16,003 bases of DNA from JAUWCW01 sp030609125 [NCBI: Candidatus Rokuibacteriota bacterium]. Its GTDB lineage: Bacteria > JAUVQV01. Position 1 is the first letter of the stretch; every line of letters begins with the position of its first letter. This document shows positions 8,256-13,823 of the stretch, in pieces. The notes below the pieces were generated by a model that saw only the letters and a program-made list of their open reading frames with translations, was not told the origin of the DNA and made no database searches. The stretch is from assembly GCA_030609125.1 (NCBI GenBank), contig JAUWCW010000017.1:1-16003 (forward strand), written 5' to 3'. The translations under genes and the position numbers were made by a program.

Positions 8256-8584
8256 TTCCCCCTCAGGTGATCGGCAAGAAAGATGTCGGTTGCCCTGTGG
8301 GACGCCTCCCCGGCGCGGTTCGCCGCCACGGCTCTCAGCCTCTCCATTTCGGCTCCGGTCTCCCCCTCTATCTCCCTCACCCTGGAGCGTATTTCCTCTT
8401 CGACCTGAACTCGCAGAAGGTCCACCTCCTCCTCGGCGAGACGGCGCGCTTCCCGGAATATCTCCTCGCGGCGTCGCAGGGCATCCGCCACTGTTTTCCG
8501 TTCTTCTTCGCGAGCCTCCGCAAGGAGACGGTCCGCTTTCTGCTCCGCCTCCCGAACCTTGGTGACCGTGTCGAGAATGCTCAT
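8252..8584 (-). CDS. atpH: V/A-type ATPase G/H-type subunit (stator coiled coil)
   Basis: 110 residues, nearly all one amphipathic, strongly charged helix (for example REAEQKADRLLAEAREEERKTVADA), as in the G/H stalk subunit that pairs with E. The last 40 residues are slightly less charged (MERLRAVAANRAGEASHRATDIFLADHL). It is the first gene of the ATPase operon, the position it takes in Thermus-like operons. There, the gene that follows is subunit I, then K; here the next gene is E, with a four-base overlap. ATG 8584 has only a weak GGGG site. Low-complexity coiled coils are easily misassigned on sequence alone, so context carries much of this call. Confidence 0.82.
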   Translation of the reverse strand: MSILDTVTKVREAEQKADRLLAEAREEERKTVADALRRREEIFREARRLAEEEVDLLRVQVEEEIRSRVREIEGETGAEMERLRAVAANRAGEASHRATDIFLADHLRGK

Positions 8585-8605
8585 GGCGCCCCAGTTGGGT
8601 TTTCG

Positions 8606-8626
8606 AGAAAGACAGAAAGTCTCTCT
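8606..8626 (-). other. Stem-loop in the 5' leader of the ATPase operon
   Basis: On the minus strand AGAGAGAC and GTCTTTCT pair over eight positions (one G-U) around a 5-base loop, about 22 bases before the first ATG. There is no T run, so it is a leader hairpin, not a terminator. Function unknown. Confidence 0.3.
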
Positions 8627-8642
8627 GCCGTCCTGAAAAACA

Positions 8643-8670
8643 ATTAATCACACGGCCAAACCAAAGTCAA
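8643..8670 (-). promoter_or_regulatory. Probable promoter of the V/A-ATPase-radC operon
   Basis: -35 TTGACT at 8665-8670 (5 of 6), a 16-base spacer and -10 ATTAAT at 8643-8648 (4 of 6), reading leftward. The -35 overlaps the stop codon of the PilX-like gene. It lies in the only stretch of lower GC between the pilin and ATPase genes, and no terminator precedes it, so some read-through from the pilin operon is possible. Confidence 0.55.
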
Positions 8671-9956
8671 CGAGCCCAGTCGGGCTTCATTCCCATGCGG
8701 GCAAGGCGCTCGGGAGTGCCCGGCAGACTCTTGAACGAAAGCCGGTGCGCCAGCGGCCCCCGGCACGCCTTCCCGACCGCATCCCGCGAGAAGAGAACCT
8801 CGAGTTCAGCCTCGGCTCGAACCGACGCGGGTGAGCGCCCGAGGGTCACGAGGGCCCCGACAACCCGTGTCCTCTCGAAGACGGAGCCGACGACGTCGGC
8901 GACGATCACACCGCGAAAATCACCCCCGGAGACGATCTCCAGCACGGCGGGCTGGCAGTCGGGGTCGAGGTGAGAGTAGCCGGGGTCGTATTCGGGAAGA
9001 AAGACGCCCTCTTCCAGCGCCCGGCGCGAGGCCTCGTAGAGGAGGGGATCGTAGCGCGGATTGTGCACGATGAGCAGGCCTTCTCCGTCCATGGGCCCCT
9101 GATAGCCCTCGGGCGCATAGGTCATGCCCTCCAGCATTTCTCCGTGCCCGCCGGGGGACGAAAGGGCATCCAGGCTCGAAAGTGTCTCCCCGGGGTTGAG
9201 AAAGGCCAGCGGGTCGTTTCCGGGCTCCAGACCGGGATCCACCAGGACGGCCTTGCCCGGAGCCCCCGCGACAATCACGTCTTCGCCGGGAAGAACCGTG
9301 CCCCGGGAGAGAATCCCCGCCGCATCCTCCGCCGGGGCGGGGAGGTGCTCTCCCTCGAAGCAGTGGTTCAGCCCCGAGACGACGATCTTCCCCTCAAGGG
9401 AGAGAGGGCCCGCGGATGTCCACGCAGCCTCGATGGAGGGCGTCATGGACAGGGGGGCGATTTCCGCCGTCAGCGCTCCCCGTCTTGTTTTCTGCCCGGC
9501 GATGACGTCGATCCGCACGACGGCGGGTCCCCCGGAGGCGAAGGGGGAGCCCTCGTAGCCGAAGGCCCTGCTGAAAAGAAGTGACGGCGTTGCCGGGTCG
9601 CCGTCTTCATCGACGAGGTCGGGAAGAAGAGATGCCCTCCAGGCATATTTCCAGCCGGAAAAGGTCCCCTCCTGCGTCTCCGTGGAATAGGCGCCGGGGG
9701 GTGAGGTGAGAACCTCTCCGGGCAGGGGCGAGGACTCCCGGTCGTTCAGGGATGAAAGCGCGATGTGAAGGACCGCCTCCTCGACGAAGAAGAGCTCTCT
9801 CTCCTTTTTTCTCTGCAGGGCGACGAGCAGGTCCGCGTGGGCGGCGAAGAAACCCAGGAGCGTCATCCCCGCGAGGGCGAAGAGGAGAGCGAGAGCGAGC
9901 GCCACAGCCGAACCCCGCTGATCCGTCAGAAGGGGGCGGGGGGCAGCCCGTCTCAC
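8667..9956 (-). CDS. PilX-like type IV pilus minor component
   Basis: 429 residues. After a short basic start (MRRAAPRPLLTDQRG) comes one hydrophobic helix (SAVALALALLFALAGMTLLGFF, about 16-37), then a long charged helix and a large extracytoplasmic domain. The QRG-hydrophobic start resembles the PilX N-terminal domain. It lacks the G-F cleavage site and Glu at +5 found in the three upstream pilins, which is common in PilX-type proteins. The distal part has GDFRGVIVADVVG followed by RVVGALVTLG, a beta-rich pattern seen in PilX-related proteins. GTG 9956 overlaps the PilW-like stop by four bases (GTGA). As last gene of a FimT-PilV-PilW-PilX set it probably joins the priming complex at the pilus tip. 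A GspK-like role is the alternative. Confidence 0.7.
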   Translation of the reverse strand: MRRAAPRPLLTDQRGSAVALALALLFALAGMTLLGFFAAHADLLVALQRKKERELFFVEEAVLHIALSSLNDRESSPLPGEVLTSPPGAYSTETQEGTFSGWKYAWRASLLPDLVDEDGDPATPSLLFSRAFGYEGSPFASGGPAVVRIDVIAGQKTRRGALTAEIAPLSMTPSIEAAWTSAGPLSLEGKIVVSGLNHCFEGEHLPAPAEDAAGILSRGTVLPGEDVIVAGAPGKAVLVDPGLEPGNDPLAFLNPGETLSSLDALSSPGGHGEMLEGMTYAPEGYQGPMDGEGLLIVHNPRYDPLLYEASRRALEEGVFLPEYDPGYSHLDPDCQPAVLEIVSGGDFRGVIVADVVGSVFERTRVVGALVTLGRSPASVRAEAELEVLFSRDAVGKACRGPLAHRLSFKSLPGTPERLARMGMKPDWAR

Positions 9957-10531
9957 AGCTCCCTGCGCCCCCGCCGGTTGCGGATCGTGACAAGGCAGCT
10001 GTGGGTCCCGCTCCTTTTCCCGACCAGAACGATCTCGACCGAGATAATGTCGTCAGGGGCCGTGACCGGGTCCCCTCCGGCGTCCAGAGCCCGAAAGACC
10101 ACTCCTTTCAGGCCGGAAGCAAGCGTGTGAACACTCCCCTTTCTGAACGCCGACGAAGATACATCCCACGCGCGAATGCGGTACATGAGGTCCTCTCCCC
10201 TGAGGTAGACGCTCACCAGCCGCCTGTTGCCGGCGGAAAAGCGCGTGGGCTCGTCCTCGTCCCGGGAGAGGGCGTAGGTGAGACTCGTCTCGCTCAGTTC
10301 CGTCACCGCCGGCCCGGAGGAGCGGTAGCCGGCCTCCTGGAGGTCCCGGGCCAGCCACCGCAGGGACGAGCTCAGGGTACCGTGCTCTTCCCGAAACGCC
10401 TGCTGCTTCGACCAGAGGGCGCGCTGGAAGCTGAGAAAAGGGAGAACGAGTGAAAAGCACAGCCCGAAGACACCGAGGGAGATGACCGTTTCGAGGAGGG
10501 TGAAACCCCGGGACGGCGAGGTCGTCTTCAT
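9953..10531 (-). CDS. PilW-like type IV minor pilin
   Basis: 192 residues. The leader MKTTSPSRG is followed by FTLLETVISLGVFGLCFSLV, a class III prepilin signal cut after Gly9 with Glu at +5 of the mature chain. Next comes LRWLARDLQEAGYRSSGP; the 'L..DL..AGYR' motif is typical of PilW. The rest is a beta-rich pseudopilin head. An open frame reaches 10750 but runs through the previous gene. ATG 10531 shares its A with the previous stop (TGATG), so translation is coupled. PilW is a minor pilin needed to prime pilus assembly; the assembly ATPases, platform and peptidase are not in this window. Confidence 0.8.
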   Translation of the reverse strand: MKTTSPSRGFTLLETVISLGVFGLCFSLVLPFLSFQRALWSKQQAFREEHGTLSSSLRWLARDLQEAGYRSSGPAVTELSETSLTYALSRDEDEPTRFSAGNRRLVSVYLRGEDLMYRIRAWDVSSSAFRKGSVHTLASGLKGVVFRALDAGGDPVTAPDDIISVEIVLVGKRSGTHSCLVTIRNRRGRREL

Positions 10532-10929
10532 CACAGCAGCACGCTTCGTGCGCTGCAGAGGCTGAGACTCGACTCCCGGCTGAAGAGACCGTCGGGGCCC
10601 GCCCAGAAGCAGGTGACGGTAAAGTACTCGAGGGAGCGGGAGGCGGCGGCCTTCTCCAGGAGCAGGAGATAACGCGCTCCCCTGACGACGGTCTCGCTCC
10701 GGTACCGCGCAGCGCCGTCGGGAGTGCAGTCCTGCACCGCCTTCTCCCATCCGCCGGCCTCGAGAAGCTCCAGCCTCTCCTGGGCCAGCAGGAGGGCCTC
10801 CGACATCCTTCTTCCCCTGTCGTGAAGACGTATGGCGAGGAGACTGTTCTGAACGAAAAAGAGGAGACCGAGACCGAGGAGGGAAAAGACGACGAGGGCC
10901 TCGACGAGGGTGAACCCCTTCTCACCCAT
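10531..10929 (-). CDS. PilV-like type IV minor pilin
   Basis: 132 residues. It starts MGEKG then FTLVEALVVFSLLGLGLLFF, a very short prepilin leader cut after Gly5 with Glu at +5. A second helical stretch (RRMSEALLLAQERLELLEAGGWEKA) continues the pilin stalk. ALLLAQERLELL is like the 'a..lAq...E.l' of PilV-type proteins. The start is ATG 10929, nine bases after GAGGAGG, overlapping the upstream gene by eight bases. ATG 10950 is in frame but would lengthen the leader and lacks a site. The order FimT, PilV, PilW, PilX supports the name more than sequence similarity does. Confidence 0.75.
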   Translation of the reverse strand: MGEKGFTLVEALVVFSLLGLGLLFFVQNSLLAIRLHDRGRRMSEALLLAQERLELLEAGGWEKAVQDCTPDGAARYRSETVVRGARYLLLLEKAAASRSLEYFTVTCFWAGPDGLFSRESSLSLCSARSVLL

Positions 10930-11425
10930 CACGGCCGACCTCCTCGTCACCCCGGTAGAACCGGACCCTCCCGGTGGCGGGATTCATGGAGAGGCGATAG
11001 CAGCCCCCCGATGCGCCCTCGAAGATGATGCTCCCCATGGTGCACGTTCCTTCGGGGGTGAACTGCTTGCTGACGGGGCCGGTCATCCTGATGCGGACAC
11101 CGTCCGGCACTCGGTGGCCCTCACCCTCGGGGATCCAGACCGTCCCCTCCTGCCTCTCGATGACGTACCAGACGCCGTTGTCTCCCCGCCGCGTGAAGGT
11201 GGCCAGCCGCGTCCGGCAGCCGGAGACGACCGCCTTCCAGCGGGCCATCTTCAGGCAGAGGTACATCTCGCGCGCCGCCGACTGGGTATCCCTGCCGCGG
11301 CTGAGGCTTTTGACGGCCGGCATGGCCACGGCGGCCGCCAGGGCGACGATGGAAAGAACAACCACCACCTCCAGCAGGGAAAAGCCCGGCCTCCCTCCCA
11401 CACGAACAAGAAGCATTCCGCTCAT
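10922..11425 (-). CDS. FimT/GspH-like pseudopilin
   Basis: 167 residues. The leader MSGMLLVRVGGRPG is followed by FSLLEVVVVLSIVALAAAVAM, cut after Gly14 with Glu at +5. The mature part goes on SRGRDTQSAAREMYLCLKMARWKAVVSGCRTRLA, which closely fits the GspH/FimT domain ('a..l...l..AR.eAv......v'). It then has a beta-rich head (GTCTMGSIIFEGASGGCYRLSMNPATGRVRFYRG). It has four cysteines, so disulfides are possible outside the cell. ATG 11425 has no clear ribosome site; ATG 11416 is an alternative and leaves the mature protein unchanged. This is the first gene of the minor-pilin operon. Confidence 0.82.
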   Translation of the reverse strand: MSGMLLVRVGGRPGFSLLEVVVVLSIVALAAAVAMPAVKSLSRGRDTQSAAREMYLCLKMARWKAVVSGCRTRLATFTRRGDNGVWYVIERQEGTVWIPEGEGHRVPDGVRIRMTGPVSKQFTPEGTCTMGSIIFEGASGGCYRLSMNPATGRVRFYRGDEEVGRDG

Positions 11426-11432
11426 GGAGACC

Positions 11433-11444
11433 GTGCAATTGCAC
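11433..11444. repeat. Perfect 12-bp palindrome upstream of the pilin operon
   Basis: GTGCAATTGCAC, ending eight bases before the ATG at 11425. Its place in the leader of the first pilin gene would suit an operator or block of translation start. No other copy was noticed in the window. Confidence 0.45.
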
Positions 11445-11649
11445 AGGACGTGCCAGCGGAAGGAGAGAGGGAATTTCTCCTTTATTCAGAGGGTGATGCG
11501 AAAAAGCAGCCCGTGGATGGGCGAATATGGACTGTGTCGGGACGGCACACTCCCCCGGGAAAGTGAACCTGTGAGTTACACCTGACAAAGCGGACAACAG
11601 CGAGGACCTGGGCCCCCGAGGGTAGAGGAGTGTATGTGTCTCACCCTCG

Positions 11650-11665
11650 CCTCCCTTGGGGGAGG
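11650..11665. other. Hairpin downstream of iscU
   Basis: CCTCCC-TTGG-GGGAGG (plus strand), a perfect 6-bp stem with a 4-base loop, 27 bases past the iscU stop. No T run follows on the minus strand, so it is at most a weak or factor-assisted transcript end. Confidence 0.35.
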
Positions 11666-11670
11666 GGGAA

Positions 11671-11680
11671 GGGGGGGGGG
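11671..11680. repeat. Homopolymer G10 (C10 on minus strand)
   Basis: Ten G in a row, within a longer purine block (GGGGGAGGGGGAAG before it). Such runs slip in replication and are also error-prone in sequencing and assembly. It is noncoding, 12 bases beyond the iscU stop. Confidence 0.9.
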
Positions 11681-11692
11681 TACGGCGTCAGA

Positions 11693-12091
11693 TCACTCGG
11701 ACTTGCCGGGGGCTTCGCCCTTCTGCTTGCACTGGTATTCCTTGATGGCCGCGTGGAGCGCGTCGGCGGCCAGGTTGGAGCAGTGCATCTTGACCGGCGG
11801 AAGCCCTCCGAGGGCGTCGGCCACCTGCTCCCGCGTGATGGCGAGGGCCTCGTCGATCGTCTTGCCGACGACCATTTCGGTGGTCATGGAGCTGGTGGCG
11901 ATGGCCGCGCCGCACCCGAAGGTCTTGAACCTGGCGTCGACGATCTTGTCGTCCTCCACCTTTATGTAGATCTTCATGATGTCGCCGCAGACGGCGTTCC
12001 CCACCGTTCCCACGCCGTCGGCATTCTCAATCTCGCCCACGTTGCGCGGGTTTTCGAAATGGTCCATCACTTTTTCTGTATAGACAGGCAT
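11693..12091 (-). CDS. iscU: IscU/NifU-N-type Fe-S cluster assembly scaffold
   Basis: 132 residues. IscU receives sulfur from a cysteine desulfurase, builds a [2Fe-2S] or [4Fe-4S] cluster and passes it on. The three cluster cysteines are present: Cys35 in GNAVCGD (with Asp37), Cys60 in FGCGAAIA and Cys104 in KMHCSNLA. The N-terminus (YTEKVMDHFENPRNVG) is the family's opening helix. The C-terminus ends shortly after IscU's usual end, so there is no C-terminal NifU domain. ATG 12091 follows an AGGGGGAAG ribosome site. No IscS gene is in the window, but the gene upstream in the same unit is a ferredoxin, a natural electron donor or recipient for cluster assembly. Confidence 0.94.
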   Translation of the reverse strand: MPVYTEKVMDHFENPRNVGEIENADGVGTVGNAVCGDIMKIYIKVEDDKIVDARFKTFGCGAAIATSSMTTEMVVGKTIDEALAITREQVADALGGLPPVKMHCSNLAADALHAAIKEYQCKQKGEAPGKSE

Positions 12092-12138
12092 GATCTTCCC
12101 CCTTCGTTCCCCATTTCCTTCGGTATGATGGTTCTGCC

Positions 12139-12153
12139 GGGCATACGATGCCC
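12139..12153 (-). other. Hairpin between ferredoxin and iscU genes
   Basis: GGGCAT-CGT-ATGCCC, a perfect 6-bp stem and 3-base loop in the 76-base gap. There is no T run after it. It could modulate read-through or protect message for one of the two genes. Confidence 0.4.
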
Positions 12154-12167
12154 CCCCACTCCCGTGT

Positions 12168-12347
12168 TCACTCCTTCTTCACCGGCACGCAGGCCTCGAC
12201 GGGGCACACCTCAACGCAGGTGCCGCAGTCGTCACACTTCGCCGGGTCAATGGAAAAAATCTCCCCCTTCTCGCTGATCGCACCGGCTTCGCACTCCGGC
12301 TCGCACGCCGCACAGGCAATACATTCATCCGTAATGATGTACGTCAC
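12168..12347 (-). CDS. 2[4Fe-4S] ferredoxin
   Basis: A 59-residue protein with two cluster motifs: Cys9-x2-Cys12-x2-Cys15-x3-Cys19 and Cys38-x2-Cys41-x2-Cys44-x3-Cys48, the bacterial (clostridial) 2[4Fe-4S] ferredoxin pattern. The residue after Cys19 is Glu, where Pro is usual; the second motif keeps CPVEAC. The N-terminus YIITDECIACAACEPEC is typical. It is a soluble low-potential electron carrier, and could be the source of electrons for the dehydratase activase at the left end, though nothing in the sequence proves that link. GTG 12347 is six bases after AGGAG, which fixes the start. It leads the unit with iscU, 76 bases apart. Confidence 0.95.
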   Translation of the reverse strand: MTYIITDECIACAACEPECEAGAISEKGEIFSIDPAKCDDCGTCVEVCPVEACVPVKKE

Positions 12348-12396
12348 TGTTCACTCCTGACAGCGTGAGGCGCCGTCCGCGAAGGGATAGATCGAG

Positions 12397-12425
12397 AGAA
12401 TAGTGACCCTGCGCCGGTATGTCAA
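12397..12425 (-). promoter_or_regulatory. Promoter of ferredoxin-iscU
   Basis: Perfect -35 TTGACA at 12420-12425, 17-base spacer, -10 TATTCT (4 of 6) at 12397-12402, reading leftward. The expected start near 12390 gives a leader of about 43 bases. It lies in the 132-base gap after mutM. Confidence 0.75.
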
Positions 12426-12479
12426 CCCGATTACCCGTGAAGGATAGAAAAAGATGCTGTGTCCGGGCAGAGCCGCCCT

Positions 12480-13328
12480 TTACCGCTTCCTGCGCCGGCT
12501 CCGCCGAGGCGGCTTCTGGCACTCGGGGCAGAAGTGGGTCCCACGAGAAGCGATGCGCGTGTAACCGATTTCCGCGCTGCAGCGGCGGCACTTCTCGCCC
12601 TTTCTCCCGTATACGCGGTGAAGCCTCTGGAAGGTCCCCGCCACACCACTGCTGTCCCGGAAGGTCCTCACCGACGAACCTCCGCACTCGATGGCCTTTC
12701 TCAGGATACTTCGCATCGAGCGGTGCAGGGCGGCGACGCGCTCGGGAGATATGTGCGAAGCCGGCGTGGCGGGGTGAATGCCGGCTCTGTGAAGGCTCTC
12801 GTCGACATAAATGTTCCCCAGACCCGCCAAGACCCGCTGGTCGAGAAGGAGGGTCTTTACCGGGCGGCGGCTCCCGAGGAGGATCTCCTGGAGGGCTTCC
12901 CGCGTAACCGACAGCGCGTCCGGGCCCAGCTCGTAAAGGAGGGGAGCGGGGCATTCCCTCCCGTCGGCGATAACCGCCAGGTAGCCGAAGGTCCGTTGAT
13001 CGACAAAGGTGACCTTCCTGTCCCATCCGTCAAACTCGAGCTGCAGTCTCTCCCATCTGCCCCGGGGCAGGGCGCGGGCCTGAACGAGGAGGCTTCCCGT
13101 CATCTTCAGGTGAAAGAGCAGGACCGCCCCATTGGAGAGTTGGAAGAGAATGAACTTCCCCCTCCGGCTCAGGCCGACAAGGCGGGCCCCCCGGGCCTGC
13201 TTCAGCAGGGCCGCGGTCGTGTTTCGCAGCGCTCCCTTTTCGAAGACCCGCACTCTCGAGAGGGTCCGCCCGAGAAGGTCCTTCCGGAGTCCGAGGACCA
13301 GGGTTTCCACTTCAGGCAGTTCGGGCAC
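12480..13328 (-). CDS. mutM: Formamidopyrimidine-DNA glycosylase (Fpg/MutM)
   Basis: 282 residues; removes 8-oxoguanine and FaPy bases and nicks the strand. The start is fixed by chemistry: the mature protein must begin Pro-Glu-Leu-Pro-Glu, so the GTG at 13328 just before PELPEVETL is the initiator and Pro2 the catalytic nucleophile. Glu3 and Lys58 (RRGKF) are the other active-site residues. HLKMTGSL replaces the usual HLGMTG. The helix-two-turn-helix reads VLAGLGNIYVDESLHRAGIHP. The C-terminal zinc finger has Cys247, Cys250, Cys267 and Cys270, with RGTHFCPEC carrying the lesion-contacting Arg. A basic tail (RRSRRRKR) follows. An upstream ATG at 13403 is in frame but would destroy activity. 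The ribosome site (AGGGAG, 12 bases away) is poor. Confidence 0.96.
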   Translation of the reverse strand: MPELPEVETLVLGLRKDLLGRTLSRVRVFEKGALRNTTAALLKQARGARLVGLSRRGKFILFQLSNGAVLLFHLKMTGSLLVQARALPRGRWERLQLEFDGWDRKVTFVDQRTFGYLAVIADGRECPAPLLYELGPDALSVTREALQEILLGSRRPVKTLLLDQRVLAGLGNIYVDESLHRAGIHPATPASHISPERVAALHRSMRSILRKAIECGGSSVRTFRDSSGVAGTFQRLHRVYGRKGEKCRRCSAEIGYTRIASRGTHFCPECQKPPRRSRRRKR

Positions 13329-13373
13329 TTGCTTTTTTCGCTCCCTTTTTTCGCCAGGATCATCTATAACCGT

Positions 13374-13403
13374 ATAAAATGCGTCGTTGCTGGTGAAATG
13401 CAA
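13374..13403 (-). promoter_or_regulatory. Possible mutM promoter
   Basis: TTGCAT at 13398-13403, 18-base spacer and TTTTAT at 13374-13379, reading leftward in an AT-rich patch of the divergent gap. Both hexamers are imperfect, so this is tentative. Confidence 0.35.
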
Positions 13404-13442
13404 GCGGAAAACCGGCGGGAAAAGGTGTGTCTCGTCTTGGAA

Positions 13443-13448
13443 TATAGT
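13443..13448 (+). promoter_or_regulatory. Possible -10 box for the zinc-ribbon gene
   Basis: TATAGT (5 of 6) 28 bases before the ATG at 13477, but the -35 region (about 13420-13425) is not consensus. It lies in the 148-base divergent gap with mutM and is followed by the palindrome GATATC. Confidence 0.3.
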
Positions 13449-13476
13449 GATATCAATAAGTTAGGAGGAAAGAGAA

Positions 13477-13692
13477 ATGCCGATATTTGAATACCGGTGC
13501 CGCTCGTGCGGCTCCACCTTCGAACAGTTCAGCGCCGGAGGGGGTGCGGGAGGGACCGCATCCCCCGCCTGCCCCGCCTGCGGGAAGTCCGGGACCGAGA
13601 AGGTCTTCTCCGTCTTCTCCTCCCATTGCGGCTCGTCCGGCTCCGCTTCCCCGGCGTCTTCGGGCGGGTGCGGTTCCGGAGGCTTTTCCTGA
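13477..13692 (+). CDS. FmdB-type zinc-ribbon protein
   Basis: 71 residues. MPIFEYRCRSCGSTFEQF followed by CPACG and EKVFSVFSSHCG matches the FmdB putative regulatory protein family. Two CxxC knuckles (Cys8/Cys11 and Cys32/Cys35) would bind one zinc. The last 20 residues are low-complexity Ser/Gly with extra cysteines (SGGCGSGG), also common in this family. The name comes from a link to formamidase and amide regulation, but the biochemical role is unknown. ATG 13477 has a strong TAGGAGG seven bases upstream. The gene is monocistronic, closed by the terminator at 13741-13768. Confidence 0.88.
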   Translation: MPIFEYRCRSCGSTFEQFSAGGGAGGTASPACPACGKSGTEKVFSVFSSHCGSSGSASPASSGGCGSGGFS

Positions 13693-13703
13693 GCATGATC
13701 TCC

Positions 13704-13720
13704 TCCGGCCGGCGGCCGGA
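13704..13720. other. GC-rich hairpin after the zinc-ribbon gene
   Basis: TCCGGCC-GGC-GGCCGGA, a 7-bp perfect stem 11 bases after the stop. It is followed by TAAAAA on the plus strand, so it does not terminate rightward transcription by itself. It precedes the true terminator. Confidence 0.4.
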
Positions 13721-13740
13721 TAAAAACACCTCAGCAAGGA

Positions 13741-13768
13741 AGGGACAGCCGAAAGGCTGTCCCTTTTT
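13741..13768 (+). terminator. Intrinsic terminator of the zinc-ribbon gene
   Basis: A 10-bp perfect stem (AGGGACAGCC with GGCTGTCCCT), a GAAA tetraloop and a T5 run continuing GTTCTT. This is a textbook rho-independent terminator and the clearest in the window. Confidence 0.95.
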
Positions 13769-13781
13769 GTTCTTGGGCCCG

Positions 13782-13790
13782 TGATATAAT
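13782..13790 (+). promoter_or_regulatory. Extended -10 promoter of the peptide-ATPase-uvrA operon
   Basis: TGATATAAT: perfect TATAAT with the TG extension. No -35 consensus lies 17 bases upstream, where the terminator tail sits; extended -10 promoters do not need one. The start near 13797 gives a leader of about 27-36 bases. The terminator ends only 14 bases before this element. Confidence 0.8.
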
Positions 13791-13823
13791 TTTGCTTTTC
13801 GACCGCTGCGATCCTTTGAGGAG

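Larger units (their letters stand above)
11426..11692. other. Intergenic region between iscU and the pilin operon
   Basis: This 267-base gap is the longest in the window. It holds the palindrome at 11433-11444, a hairpin at 11650-11665 and a G10 run at 11671-11680. I found no convincing -35/-10 pair for the pilin genes, no tRNA and no credible small coding frame. A riboswitch was considered, but no conserved core could be recognised. Confidence 0.5.

Noticed and set aside
8256-8651. N-terminal extension of ATPase subunit E
   Set aside because: It is another frame of the G/H subunit gene and has no stalk-helix pattern.
11426-11692. Riboswitch or small RNA in the largest gap
   Set aside because: No conserved core of a known riboswitch class and no tRNA-like T-loop could be found; only isolated short stems.
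13329-13403. N-terminal extension of MutM from ATG 13403
   Set aside because: Fpg needs proline directly after the initiator as catalytic nucleophile, which fixes the start at GTG 13328.
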